Shown: piece by piece, positions 44,453 through 53,093 of the stretch
How the letters are laid out: the number at the start of each line of letters is the position of its first letter
Position numbering within the stretch: the first letter of the stretch is position 1
From: Agromyces laixinhei
GTDB taxonomy: Bacteria > Actinomycetota > Actinomycetes > Actinomycetales > Microbacteriaceae
Assembly (NCBI RefSeq): GCF_006337065.1
Contig: NZ_CP040872.1
Location: 744,001 to 808,000 of the forward strand
Length of the DNA: 64,000 nucleotides
Reading direction: 5' to 3'
Made by a program: the position numbers and the translations under genes
Notes under the pieces: generated by a model
Database searches by the model: none
Seen by the model: the letters and a program-made list of their open reading frames with translations, nothing else
Told to the model about the DNA's origin: nothing

Positions 44453-45123
44453 CGATTCGGCTCGTGATCGCCGACGATCAGCGCGGGATCCGGGATGCCT
44501 TCCGCATGGTGCTGGATGCCCAGCCCGACATGACCGTGGTCGGGGAGGCCCCCGACGGCACCGCCGCCCTCGACCTGGCGCGGCGACTCCGACCCGACGT
44601 GGTGCTCGCCGACATTCGCATGCCCGGGCTCAACGGGCTGGACCTGACGCTGGCTCTCGCGGGTCCCGAGGTTGCCGAGCGTACTCGCGTGATCGTAGTG
44701 ACCACCTTCGATCTCGATGAGTACGTCTTTACCGCGCTGCGCAATGGTGCGTCGGGGTTCCTCCTCAAACGCTCCGGACCCGCGCTGCTCGTCGAGGCGG
44801 TCCGTGCCGCCATGTCCGGCGACACCCTGATCAGTCCTCAGCTCACCGTTCGATTGCTCCGCCATGTGGTCGCCCCGGCGGCTCCCGGCAGCGACGGTTC
44901 AACCCTCAGCGACCGCGAGCTCGAGGTGGTGCGGCTGGTTGCGCAGGGAAGGACCAACGCGGAGATCGCCGATGACCTGTTCATCAGCGCAGGGACGGCG
45001 AAAAACCACGTGGCCAACATCGGACGCAAGCTCAGCGCACCCAACCGCGTCGCGATCGCCGCCTGGGCGTGGTCGACGGGGCGGGCGGGGGCCGGCGGGG
45101 GTTCACGTCGAATGGGTGAGTGA
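44449..45123 (+). CDS. NarL/LuxR-type response regulator
   Basis: 224 residues, GTG start overlapping the kinase stop by 4 bp. Receiver with IADDQ, phospho-Asp in VLADIRMPG (about 54), Thr in VTTFD and Lys in LLKRS; LuxR helix-turn-helix 150-210 (LSDRELEVVRLVAQGRTNAEIA). The C-terminus is Gly/Arg-rich. The likely target is the divergent promoter region at 43287-43414. Confidence 0.92.
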   Translation: MTIRLVIADDQRGIRDAFRMVLDAQPDMTVVGEAPDGTAALDLARRLRPDVVLADIRMPGLNGLDLTLALAGPEVAERTRVIVVTTFDLDEYVFTALRNGASGFLLKRSGPALLVEAVRAAMSGDTLISPQLTVRLLRHVVAPAAPGSDGSTLSDRELEVVRLVAQGRTNAEIADDLFISAGTAKNHVANIGRKLSAPNRVAIAAWAWSTGRAGAGGGSRRMGE

Positions 45124-45164
45124 ATCCCGACCCGCGGCCGCACCTGATCGCGACCGAGGGAGTG

Positions 45165-45797
45165 TCAGCCGCCGAGCAGCTCCTCGACCCGGTTCGAGGT
45201 CGGCATGCGCAGCCCGTCGAGCGCGACGGCGATGACGTCGTCGGCGAGCTTGTCGGCGTCTTCGCGGCCGCCGGGGCGGTACCACTCGACGATCGAGTTG
45301 ATCATGCCGAAGGCGAGTCGCGCGACCACGCTGGGGTCGATGTCGGAGCGGAGACTGCCCTCGGCCTGCGCCTCCTCGACGAGCGAGGTGACCGCCCGGT
45401 CGAAAGCTCGCCGCCGTGCGAGGGCGCGCCGCTCGACCTCGGTGTTGCCGCGCACGCGCAGGAGCAGCGTCACCGACGGCAACTTGTCGACGAGCACGTG
45501 CACGGCGCCGCCGAGCACCGCCTCGAGTCGATCGGCCGCGCGGCCCTGCGTGGCACCCGAATCGGCGAGCACGCCCTCGAGAGCGCTCAGTGCGTCGTCG
45601 AGCGCGCGTTCGAGGATCTCGTCCTTCGAGGCGAAGTGGTGGTAGATCGCCGACTTCGAGAGGCCGAGCCGATCGGCGAGCACGCCCATCGAGGTCGCGT
45701 CGTAGCCGTACTGGTTGAACGCGGCGATGGCGACCTCGAGGATCCCCCGCTGGTCGTACCCGGGGCGCCCCCGTCGAAGTGAACCGTTCTCAGACAT
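45165..45797 (-). CDS. paaR: TetR-family repressor, probable phenylacetate regulator
   Basis: 210 residues from ATG 45797. Helix-turn-helix at 12-60 (GILEVAIAAFNQYGYDATSMGVLADRLGLSKSAIYHHFASKDEI split over three helices), C-terminal ligand domain of the TetR_C type seen in acyl-CoA-responsive regulators. Third gene after paaI and paaK on the same strand. Two paa promoters carry the palindrome CTGAACGRTCGGTYAG; a TetR dimer is the right kind of protein to bind it. Phenylacetyl-CoA as inducer is by analogy with PaaR of Thermus and others. Confidence 0.85.
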   Translation of the reverse strand: MSENGSLRRGRPGYDQRGILEVAIAAFNQYGYDATSMGVLADRLGLSKSAIYHHFASKDEILERALDDALSALEGVLADSGATQGRAADRLEAVLGGAVHVLVDKLPSVTLLLRVRGNTEVERRALARRRAFDRAVTSLVEEAQAEGSLRSDIDPSVVARLAFGMINSIVEWYRPGGREDADKLADDVIAVALDGLRMPTSNRVEELLGG

Positions 45798-45866
45798 CGC
45801 CCTCAGTCTCCCATCCCCTGCGTGCACCGCTTCGCCGTCGCTGACGGCGAGCGCCGCGGCATCCGC

Positions 45867-47201
45867 TCACTGGTTGCGCAGGTCGTAGACGCGCCGGTAC
45901 TTGCCCTCGCTGCGCGGGAGCGCGCCCGGCTCTTCGAGCACCACGGCGACGGATGACCCGATGCCCTCCTTGATGCGCTTGGCGAGCACGACGGTGGCGG
46001 CCTGGCAGACTTCGACCGAGAGGTCGGGGTGGCGTTCGATGCGTACGGTCATGTCGTCCATGGTGCCGGTGCGGCGCAACTCGAGCACGAAGTGGGGAGT
46101 GAGCTGCTCGATGCCGAGCACGATCTCCTCGATCTGCGTCGGGAAGAGGTTCACGCCGCGCAGGATGATCATGTCGTCGTTGCGCCCCGTGATCTTCTCG
46201 ATGCGGCGCATGCCGGGTCGGGCGGTGCCGGGCAGGAGCCGCGTGAGGTCGCGCGTGCGGTAGCGGATGACCGGGAACGCCTCTTTCGTGAGCGAGGTGA
46301 AGACGAGTTCGCCCTTCTCGCCGTCGGCCAGTTGCGCGCCCGTCTCGCCGTCGATGATCTCGGGCAGGAAGTGGTCCTCCCAGATGTGCGGGCCGTCTTT
46401 CGTCTCGAGGCACTCGTTGCCCACGCCCGGGCCCATGACCTCGCTGAGGCCGTAGATGTCGAGCGCGTCGAGGCCGAGGCGCTGTTCGAGTTCGTGGCGC
46501 ATCTCGTTCGTCCACGGCTCGGCGCCGAGCACGGCGACCTTCAGCGAGGTCGAGCGGGGGTCGATGCCCTGCTCGACCATGCAGTCGGCGATCGTCAGCA
46601 GGTAGCTGGGCGTGCAGAGGATCACGTCGGGCTCGAAGTCGCAGATGAGCTGCACCTGGCGCGCGGTCTGCCCGCCCGACATCGGAATCACGGTCGCCCC
46701 GAGCTTCTCGATGCCGCCGTGTGCGCCGAGGCCGCCGGTGAAGAGGCCGTAGCCGTAGGCGTTGTGCACCTTCATGCCGGGGCGAACGCCGCTCGCCCGC
46801 AGCGAACGGGCAACGAGGGTCGCCCAGCGGTCGAGGTCGCCCGCCGTGTAGCCGACGACGGTCGGCCGGCCCGTGGTGCCGCTCGAGGCGTGGATGCGCG
46901 CGACCTGCTCCATCGGCACGGCGAACATGCCGAACGGGTAGGTACGGCGCAGATCCTCCTTGGTCGTGAAGGGCAGCTTCTCGACATCGGCGAGCGAGCG
47001 GATGTCGCGGGGGTGCACGCCCGCCTCGTCGAACTTCTCGGTGTAGAGGGGCACGTGGTCGTAGGCGTGCTGCACCGTCTGCTGGAGGCGCTCGAGCTGC
47101 AGCGCCTCGACCTCGGCGCGGGACATCCGCTCTTCGGGGTCGAGGTCGGCGGCTGCGACGGGGGCGAGGCCCGAGATGGAGTGTGAGGTCGTCATCGACA
47201 C
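45867..47201 (-). CDS. paaK: Phenylacetate-CoA ligase
   Basis: 444 residues. GTG at 47201 is favoured by AGGAG 6 nt upstream; the ATG two codons later is the alternative. Adenylate-forming enzyme: SSGTTGRPTVVGYT (P-loop), YGLSEVMGPG (A5), YRTRDLTRL (A7), GRNDDMIILRGVN (A8 hinge), then the small mobile C-terminal domain. It activates phenylacetate with ATP and CoA, the entry step. It lies 19 bp after paaI and before paaR, all on the minus strand. Confidence 0.95.
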   Translation of the reverse strand: MSMTTSHSISGLAPVAAADLDPEERMSRAEVEALQLERLQQTVQHAYDHVPLYTEKFDEAGVHPRDIRSLADVEKLPFTTKEDLRRTYPFGMFAVPMEQVARIHASSGTTGRPTVVGYTAGDLDRWATLVARSLRASGVRPGMKVHNAYGYGLFTGGLGAHGGIEKLGATVIPMSGGQTARQVQLICDFEPDVILCTPSYLLTIADCMVEQGIDPRSTSLKVAVLGAEPWTNEMRHELEQRLGLDALDIYGLSEVMGPGVGNECLETKDGPHIWEDHFLPEIIDGETGAQLADGEKGELVFTSLTKEAFPVIRYRTRDLTRLLPGTARPGMRRIEKITGRNDDMIILRGVNLFPTQIEEIVLGIEQLTPHFVLELRRTGTMDDMTVRIERHPDLSVEVCQAATVVLAKRIKEGIGSSVAVVLEEPGALPRSEGKYRRVYDLRNQ

Positions 47202-47220
47202 GGGGTGCTCCTGGTCGGGT

Positions 47221-47640
47221 TCAGATGGTGCGGTTGGTGGAGATCGAGCGGCCGCGGAACTCGGCGACGGCGTCGCCCTGCTCGTCGACGACCGTGACGT
47301 CGTAGAGGCCGGTGCGGCCGCTGCGGGCACGGCGGCGGGCGGTCGCCGTGAGGGTCTGCCCCGCGACGGTGGACTTCAGGAAGGTGATGTCGGCTCCGGC
47401 GGCGACGGTGACGGTGTGGTCTTCGTTGCAGGCGATGGCGAACGCCGTGTCGGCGAGCGTGAAGACGAGGCCGCCGTGGGTGATGTGGAAGCCGTTGGTC
47501 ATGTCGTCGCGCACGCGCATCGAGACCACGGCGTGACCGGGCTCGTCGCGTTCGACGACCATGCCGAGGGCGGCGGATGCCTGGTCGCGGTCCATCATGG
47601 CGCGGTTCGCTGCACTGTCGGTGGTCGCGGCATCCGTCAT
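47221..47640 (-). CDS. paaI: Hydroxyphenylacetyl-CoA thioesterase
   Basis: 139 residues, GAGGAG 6 nt upstream of the ATG. Single hot-dog domain with FHITHGGLVFTLADTAFA, the PaaI signature containing the catalytic helix and Asp. It hydrolyses dead-end hydroxyphenylacetyl-CoA to free trapped CoA. First gene of paaI-paaK-paaR, divergent from paaA across the operator region. Confidence 0.9.
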   Translation of the reverse strand: MTDAATTDSAANRAMMDRDQASAALGMVVERDEPGHAVVSMRVRDDMTNGFHITHGGLVFTLADTAFAIACNEDHTVTVAAGADITFLKSTVAGQTLTATARRRARSGRTGLYDVTVVDEQGDAVAEFRGRSISTNRTI

Positions 47641-47676
47641 CTGAAGCTCCTCATCGAGTTCGTGCGTGTAGCGCCG

Positions 47677-47724
47677 TTGCTGCGGCGCTCAAGATGACTA
47701 TATACTAACTGAACGATCGGTTAG
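47677..47724 (+). promoter_or_regulatory. paaA promoter with PaaR-type operator
   Basis: TTGCTG (47677-47682), 18 nt, TATACT (47701-47706): the best sigma-70-like promoter in the window. The palindrome CTGAACGATCGGTTAG (47709-47724) covers the expected start point. The region also separates paaA from divergent paaI, so one bound dimer could silence both. Confidence 0.78.
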
Positions 47725-47778
47725 TAATGCCGAATCCCGGTGGCACGACCGGGACCAAGGACACAACAGGAGTCGACG

Positions 47779-48750
47779 ATGACCTCTCCAGCAGACCTCA
47801 GCGTGGTCGACCCGGAGCTCTCCGCCGAGGAGGCACGGTTCGCCGACCTCATCGCCGCCGATTCGCGCATCGAGCCGCGCGACTGGATGCCCGAGGCGTA
47901 CCGCAAGACGCTCATCCGGCAGATCAGCCAGCACGCCCACTCCGAGATCATCGGCATGCAGCCCGAGTCGAACTGGATCACCCGCGCGCCGAGCCTGAAG
48001 CGCAAGGCGATCCTGATGGCCAAGGTGCAAGACGAGGCGGGCCACGGGCTCTACCTCTACTCCGCGGCGCAGACGCTCGGCATCACGCGCGAAGAGATGA
48101 CGACGCAGCTCATCGAGGGTCGAGCCCGCTATTCGTCGATCTTCAACTACCCGACCCCGACGTGGGCGGACATGGGGGCGATCGGATGGCTCGTCGACGG
48201 CGCTGCGATCTGCAACCAGGTGCCGCTCTGCCGGGCGTCGTACGGCCCCTACGGCCGGGCGATGGTGCGCATCTGCAAAGAGGAGTCGTTCCACCAGCGG
48301 CAGGGCTTCGAGATCCTGCTCGAACTCATGCAGGGCAGTGAGGCGCAGCGCGAGATGGCGCAGGACGCCGTGAACCGCTGGTACTGGCCGAGCCTCATGA
48401 TGTTCGGCCCGCCCGACGACGAGTCGCCGAACTCGGCGCAGTCGATGGCGTGGAACATCAAGCGCTTCTCGAACGACGAGCTGCGCCAGCGCTTCGTCGG
48501 CATGCTCGTGCCGCAGGCCGAGGTGCTCGGCGTCACCCTGCCCGACCCGAACCTGCGATTCAACGACGAGACCGGGCAGTACGACATGAGCGAGATCGAC
48601 TGGGACGAGTTCAACGAGGTGCTCGCCGGTCGCGGCCCTGCGAACGCCGAGCGCCTGCGCCGCCGTCGCGAGGCGCACGAAGACGGCGCGTGGGTGCGCG
48701 AGGCCGCGCACGAATACGCCCGCAAGCAGGCCGAACGGAGGGCGGCGTGA
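47779..48750 (+). CDS. paaA: 1,2-phenylacetyl-CoA epoxidase, catalytic subunit A
   Basis: 323 residues from ATG 47779 (CAGGAG upstream). Di-iron ferritin-like subunit: ExxH ligand pairs in KVQDEAGHG (about 83-87) and KEESFHQRQ, with [10 protein letters not shown] before. With PaaC (structural partner), PaaB and PaaE it inserts one oxygen into the aromatic ring of phenylacetyl-CoA. First gene of paaABCDE, all overlapping. Confidence 0.96.
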   Translation: MTSPADLSVVDPELSAEEARFADLIAADSRIEPRDWMPEAYRKTLIRQISQHAHSEIIGMQPESNWITRAPSLKRKAILMAKVQDEAGHGLYLYSAAQTLGITREEMTTQLIEGRARYSSIFNYPTPTWADMGAIGWLVDGAAICNQVPLCRASYGPYGRAMVRICKEESFHQRQGFEILLELMQGSEAQREMAQDAVNRWYWPSLMMFGPPDDESPNSAQSMAWNIKRFSNDELRQRFVGMLVPQAEVLGVTLPDPNLRFNDETGQYDMSEIDWDEFNEVLAGRGPANAERLRRRREAHEDGAWVREAAHEYARKQAERRAA

Positions 48751-49055
48751 TGTCGGCCCCCGGAGAGATCGGCACCGAGGCCTGGCCCCTCTGGGAGGTC
48801 TTCGTGCGCGCCAACCGCGGGCTCTCGCACGTGCACGTCGGTTCGCTGCACGCGCCCGACGCCGACATGGCCGTGCGCAACGCCCGCGACCTCTACACGC
48901 GACGGGGCGAGGGCATCTCGATCTGGGTCGTGCCCGCCGATGCGATCACGACGAGCGACCCCGATGCGAAGGGCGCCTTCTTCGAGAGCCCGGCCGGCAA
49001 GAACTACCGACACGCGGTCTACTACACGAAGAGCGAGGGGGTGAAGCACCTGTGA
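48750..49055 (+). CDS. paaB: Phenylacetyl-CoA epoxidase subunit B
   Basis: 101 residues, ATG overlapping the paaA stop by one base. WPLWEVFVRANRGLSHVHVGSLHAPD and SEGVKHL are family-specific. Small bridging subunit of the epoxygenase complex, required for activity though without catalytic residues. Confidence 0.95.
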   Translation: MSAPGEIGTEAWPLWEVFVRANRGLSHVHVGSLHAPDADMAVRNARDLYTRRGEGISIWVVPADAITTSDPDAKGAFFESPAGKNYRHAVYYTKSEGVKHL

Positions 49056-49927
49056 GCGGCCCCGACCTCGAGCACGACGCCTCCGACGATGTGCACGGCG
49101 ACGTCTCCGTCGATCGGCTCGCGCTCGCCGAAGAGCTCTCGGGCACGTCGGCCGACGGCAGCATCGCGGTCGCCTCGGCGGATGCCGCGGAGTACGCCTT
49201 GCGCCTCGGCGACGACGCCCTCGTGCTCGCCCAGCAGCTCGGCATGTGGATCGCCCGCGCCCCCGAACTCGAAGAGGACGTCGCCCTCGGCAACATCGCC
49301 CTCGACCTCGTCGGGCACGCCCGGTCGCTGCTGCACTACGCCGGCACGGCGAGCGGGCGGAGCGAAGACGACCTCGCGTACTTCCGCGATGAACCCGAGT
49401 GGCGGTGCGCCTGGCTCTTCGAGCAGCCGAACGGCGACTTCGCCCACACGATCGCGCGTCAGCTCGCGGCATCCGTGTACCTGTTCGAGCTGTACTCGCG
49501 GCTCATGCACGGCACCGACGAGGTGATCGCTGCGATCGCGGCGAAATCGGTGAAGGAGGTCGACTACCACCGCGATCACGCGACCCAGTGGGTGCTGCGG
49601 CTGGCGGGCGGCACCGAGGAGTCCCGTCGCCGCATGATCACGGCGATCGCCGACACCTGGCCCTACGTCGATGAGCTGTTCGCCGACGATGCCCTCGTCG
49701 AGCGCCTCGCCGAGACCGGCGTCGCTGTGCTGCCATCGACGCTGCGACCGGGGTTCGAGGAGGTCATCGACGAGGTCTTCGCCGAGGCCGGGCTCGAGCG
49801 GCCGACCGGCCGCACCGCGTTCATCGCCTCGGGCGGCGGCCGCGAGGGGCGTCACACCGAGCATCTCGGGCCGCTCCTCGCCGAGATGCAGGTGCTCGCC
49901 CGCGCGCACCCCGGAGCATCGTGGTGA
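49052..49927 (+). CDS. paaC: Phenylacetyl-CoA epoxidase subunit C
   Basis: 291 residues, GTG overlapping paaB by 4 bp. Degenerate ferritin-like partner of PaaA: EEDVALGNIALDLVGHARSLL (about 73-93), DEPEWRCAWLFEQPNGDFA, EVDYHRDHATQWV. It forms the heterodimer that positions phenylacetyl-CoA. An acidic 25-residue N-terminal extension precedes the usual start. Confidence 0.94.
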   Translation: MSGPDLEHDASDDVHGDVSVDRLALAEELSGTSADGSIAVASADAAEYALRLGDDALVLAQQLGMWIARAPELEEDVALGNIALDLVGHARSLLHYAGTASGRSEDDLAYFRDEPEWRCAWLFEQPNGDFAHTIARQLAASVYLFELYSRLMHGTDEVIAAIAAKSVKEVDYHRDHATQWVLRLAGGTEESRRRMITAIADTWPYVDELFADDALVERLAETGVAVLPSTLRPGFEEVIDEVFAEAGLERPTGRTAFIASGGGREGRHTEHLGPLLAEMQVLARAHPGASW

Positions 49928-50505
49928 CCGCCGCGGTTCGGGTGGCCGACGCGGTTCGGGTGGCCGGCGCGGACGAGCGCTTCGAGGCATCCGTCGCCCG
50001 GCCGGTGCCGACCGACCCGGCGGCCCGTCGCGCCTGGCAGGCGGCGGCGACCGTGACCGACCCCGAGATTCCGGTGCTCACGATCGAAGACCTCGGCGTG
50101 CTGCGCTCGGTCGAGATCGACGACGACGGTCGCGTTCGCGTGCAATTGACCCCCACGTACAGCGGATGCCCGGCGCTCGACGCCATGCGCGACGACGTGC
50201 TGCTCGCGCTCACGCACGCCGGGTACGACGAGGTGCAGGTCGACCTCGTGCTCGCCCCAGCGTGGACCACCGACTGGATGAGCGAGGCCGGCAAGGAGAA
50301 GCTCCGCCGCTACGGCATCCAGGCGCCGAGCGGCAACGCCGCCGCTCGCCCGTCGGGCCCGGTGCGGGTGGCGCTCGCCGTGAAGTGCCCGCGCTGCGAC
50401 TCGCTGAACACCCGCGAACTCGCCCGCTTCGGCTCGACCTCGTGCAAGGCGCTCTACGAGTGCCGCGACTGCCTCGAACCGTTCGACTACTTCAAGGTGC
50501 TCTGA
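49921..50505 (+). CDS. paaD: Phenylacetate degradation protein PaaD, iron-sulfur/iron-insertion factor
   Basis: 194 residues, GTG start overlapping paaC. MIP18/DUF59 domain (about 40-120: VTDPEIPVLTIEDLGVLR, PTYSGCPA) as in SufT-like Fe-S assembly proteins, followed by a C-terminal zinc ribbon (CPRCDS and CRDC, four Cys). Essential for the pathway in other bacteria, thought to help metal-centre maturation of PaaABCE. Confidence 0.92.
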   Translation: MVTAAVRVADAVRVAGADERFEASVARPVPTDPAARRAWQAAATVTDPEIPVLTIEDLGVLRSVEIDDDGRVRVQLTPTYSGCPALDAMRDDVLLALTHAGYDEVQVDLVLAPAWTTDWMSEAGKEKLRRYGIQAPSGNAAARPSGPVRVALAVKCPRCDSLNTRELARFGSTSCKALYECRDCLEPFDYFKVL

Positions 50506-51707
50506 TGGCCGCCCGCAACCTGGGGGCCACGGCGACCCCGACACCCGACGCTGCGGTCGCCGCGGCGTTCCTGCAGAGCACCGTCGGCGGCGAACACGTC
50601 GCGAAGCGCCACCGCGCGCGCTTCCACTCGCTCGAGGTCGCCGAGGTGCGCCCGCTCACGGCAGATGCCGTCGAGGTCACCTTCGCGGTGCCCGACGCCC
50701 TCGCCGCCGACTACACCTACATGTCGGGCCAGTACGTGGCGCTGCGCAAGGAACTCGACGGCCACGAGCTGCGCCGCAGCTACTCGATCTGTCGCCCGCC
50801 CACGCCTTCGACGGGCTCGGGCACCACGCTCTCGGTCGCGATCAAGCGCGATCTCGGCGGTCTCTTCTCGACGTGGGCGAACACCGAGCTCGTCGCGGGC
50901 GACCGCCTCGACGTGATGAGCCCGCAGGGCACGTTCACCTCGAGCCTCGACGCGCTCGACGGCAAGCACGTCGTCGGCATCGCCGCGGGCTCTGGCATCA
51001 CGCCGCTCATGGCGCTCGCCCACACGGTGCTGGCACGCTCCGCGACATCCGAGTTCGAGCTCGTCTACACGAACCGCTCGACGCTCGACGTGATGTTCCT
51101 CGAGGAACTCGCCGAGCTGAAGGACCGCTACCCGTCGCGCCTCGCGCTGCACCACGTGCTCTCGCGCGAGCAGCGCACCGCGCCGCTCCTGTCGGGGCGC
51201 ATCGACGGCGAGAAGCTCGAGCGCATGCTCGACGTGCTGATCCGGCCTGAGACGGTCGACGAGTGGTTCCTCTGCGGGCCGTTCGAGCTCGTGCAGCTCG
51301 CGCGCGACACCCTCGAGGCGCGCGATGTTCCCGCGAAGCACGTGCGGTACGAGCTCTTCACGACCGACGCCGACCGGGTCGAACCGCGGCACGGCCGCCC
51401 CGTCGTGGTGGAGCGCGGTGAGCCGACCGTCGCGATCGAGTTCACCCTCGACGGGCAGTCGACGACCGTCGAGAGCCCCGTGAGCGCGAACGAGTCGATC
51501 CTGAATGCGGCGCTGCGCATCCGGCCCGACGTGCCCTTCGCGTGCGCCGGCGGCGTGTGCGGCACGTGCCGTGCGCGCGTCATCGAGGGCAGCGTCGCCA
51601 TGACCGAGAACTACGCACTCGAACCCGACGAGCTCGAACGCGGCTACGTGCTGACGTGCCAGTCGCACCCCAAGTCCGAGCGCGTCGTCGTCGACTACGA
51701 CGGGTGA
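50505..51707 (+). CDS. paaE: Phenylacetyl-CoA epoxidase reductase subunit E
   Basis: 400 residues, ATG overlapping the paaD stop. FAD-binding domain (LRRSYSICR), NAD(P)H domain (GIAAGSGITPLMALAH, FLCGPFELV), then C-terminal plant-type [2Fe-2S] ferredoxin with CAGGVCGTC and a last Cys in LTCQSHP. It passes electrons from NADPH to the PaaA di-iron site. The N-terminus is about 45 residues longer than in E. coli. Confidence 0.95.
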   Translation: MAARNLGATATPTPDAAVAAAFLQSTVGGEHVAKRHRARFHSLEVAEVRPLTADAVEVTFAVPDALAADYTYMSGQYVALRKELDGHELRRSYSICRPPTPSTGSGTTLSVAIKRDLGGLFSTWANTELVAGDRLDVMSPQGTFTSSLDALDGKHVVGIAAGSGITPLMALAHTVLARSATSEFELVYTNRSTLDVMFLEELAELKDRYPSRLALHHVLSREQRTAPLLSGRIDGEKLERMLDVLIRPETVDEWFLCGPFELVQLARDTLEARDVPAKHVRYELFTTDADRVEPRHGRPVVVERGEPTVAIEFTLDGQSTTVESPVSANESILNAALRIRPDVPFACAGGVCGTCRARVIEGSVAMTENYALEPDELERGYVLTCQSHPKSERVVVDYDG

Positions 51708-51720
51708 CCCATGCCCCTCG

Positions 51721-51847
51721 CCCCACTCCCTCACCCCACTCCCTCACCCCACTCCCTCACCGTTTTCAGGAACGACCCTCCCGAATCGTGCGGTTCTCAG
51801 GAGAAACGGGCGGGAATCGGCGGCGACGGGCGAGAATCTCCTGAGAA
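51721..51847. repeat. 13-bp tandem repeat and REP-like hairpin between paaE and paaG
   Basis: CCCCACTCCCTCA occurs three times head to tail (51721-51759). Then two imperfect direct copies of about 30 bp (51764-51793 and 51794-51823) share TCAGGA and AATCG. The second copy forms a hairpin with an inverted third: TTCTCAGGAGA (51794-51804) with TCTCCTGAGAA (51837-51847). It resembles a REP-type element inserted in the operon without stopping it. Confidence 0.75.
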
Positions 51848-51877
51848 AAGTAGTGGGGCGAGTGGAAGGGTTGAAGG

Positions 51878-52663
51878 ATGATCGATCTCGACGTGGACGG
51901 CGGCATCGCCGAGGTGGTGCTGAACGCACCCGACCGGCTCAACGCGCTCGATGAGGCGGCGATCGGCGAGTTGGCCGCGGCCTACAGCGAGGCCGAGCGG
52001 ATGGCGCAGGCCGGCGACATCCGTGCGCTCGTGCTGCGCGGCGAGGGGCGCGCATTCTGCGCGGGCCGGGACATCTCGGGCGTCGATCCGCGCGAGGACG
52101 ACGTGCTCGGCTACCTCGGCGGACTCGTCGAGCCGCTGCTGCAGCGCATGGCCGGCATCCCCGTGCCGACCTTCGCCGTCGCGCACGGTGCGTGCCTCGG
52201 CGTCGGCCTCGGACTGCTCATCGCCACCGACATCGTCTACGTCGCCGACACCGCGAAGATCGGCTCGCCGTTCGCGAACCTCGGGGCGACCCTCGACTCG
52301 GGCGGCCACGCGCTCTTCGTCGAGCGCCTCGGTGCACATCGCACCATGGACCTCATCGTCACCGGCCGGCTCATGACGGGTGCCGAGGCGGTTGCGGCCG
52401 GCCTCTTCTCGCAGGCCATGCCGGCCGATGAGGTGACGGATGCCACCCGCGCCGCGGCCCGCGCCGCGGCATCCGGGGCCACTCGGGCCTTCGTCGCCTC
52501 GAAGCGGCTCGTCGCAGCGCTCCGCGACGACCGGCTCGGACTCTGGGCCTCGATGGCCGAGGAGAACCGTGCACAGGCCGCGCTCTGCGACACCGCCGAC
52601 TACCGTGAGGGCTTCGCCGCATTCCAGGAGAAACGGAAGCCCGAGTTCACCGGGCGCGGCTGA
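51878..52663 (+). CDS. paaG: Crotonase, probable 1,2-epoxyphenylacetyl-CoA isomerase
   Basis: 261 residues. Crotonase fold with AFCAGRDISGVD and HGACLGVGLGLL oxyanion loops; at the catalytic position NLGATLDSGG has the DSGG found in PaaG in place of a second hydratase Glu. It would convert the epoxide to oxepin-CoA for PaaZ. The gap from paaE is 170 bp, filled with repeats, yet the strand and role fit the paa operon. Confidence 0.85.
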   Translation: MIDLDVDGGIAEVVLNAPDRLNALDEAAIGELAAAYSEAERMAQAGDIRALVLRGEGRAFCAGRDISGVDPREDDVLGYLGGLVEPLLQRMAGIPVPTFAVAHGACLGVGLGLLIATDIVYVADTAKIGSPFANLGATLDSGGHALFVERLGAHRTMDLIVTGRLMTGAEAVAAGLFSQAMPADEVTDATRAAARAAASGATRAFVASKRLVAALRDDRLGLWASMAEENRAQAALCDTADYREGFAAFQEKRKPEFTGRG

Positions 52664-52722
52664 GACCGCGCGTTGTGTTCGCGTGCCTTCCGTTCAGGAC
52701 ACGGACGCAGGCGCTTCTCGGA

Positions 52723-52980
52723 GTGTGCCAGTTCCCCCTCCCGCGTTGGTGAGTGGGCTTGGCGTTCCTGATTCGGGTGTGCCAGTTCTCCCTCCCCGGT
52801 TGGTGAGTGGGCTTGGCGTTCCTGATTCGGGTGTGCCAGTTCCGCCTCCCGCGTTGGTGAGTGGGCTTGGCGTTCCTGATTCGGGTGTGCCAGTTCCGCC
52901 TCCCCGGATGGTGAGTGGGCTTGGCGTTCCTGATTCGGGTGTGCCAGTTCCCCCTCATCGATGAGGGGGAACTGGCACAC
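52723..52980. repeat. Repeat array B: four 54-bp units ending in a 42-bp perfect palindrome
   Basis: The 430-bp gap between convergent paaG and mnhG has no gene. Units start at 52723, 52777, 52831 and 52885, each opening GTGTGCCAGTTCC. A fifth start at 52939 runs only 18 bp, to CCCCCTC, then ATCGAT, then an exact inverted copy to 52980. The whole of 52939-52980 is a perfect palindrome. Core TGCCAGTTCCSCCTC is shared with array A. Since 54 is a multiple of three, long frames of 18-residue repeats appear on both strands, but without start sites or homology. Confidence 0.9.
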
Positions 52981-53022
52981 GCTGGAAGGGAACCGTCGGA
53001 GCAAGGAGACGGCCCGAGTTCG

Positions 53023-53078
53023 TCGACGGGTTGGTCGGCGAGAGTCTGCCTCGACGGGTTGGTCGGCGAGAGTCTGCT
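53023..53078. repeat. 28-bp tandem duplication
   Basis: Two head-to-tail 28-bp copies, 53023-53050 and 53051-53078, each starting TCGACGGGTTGGTCGGCGAG and differing only at the last base. It lies just past the mnhG stop and next to array B. Confidence 0.85.
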
Positions 53079-53093
53079 GCCTCGACGCCGGCC

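Noticed and set aside
52440..52964. Frame encoding 18-residue Val/Pro/Gly repeats through array B
   Set aside because: A by-product of the 54-bp unit being a multiple of three; the frame begins inside paaG out of phase and has no ribosome site.
52723..52980. Possible CRISPR array
   Set aside because: The units are tandem without unique spacers, there are no cas genes, and the same holds for array A.
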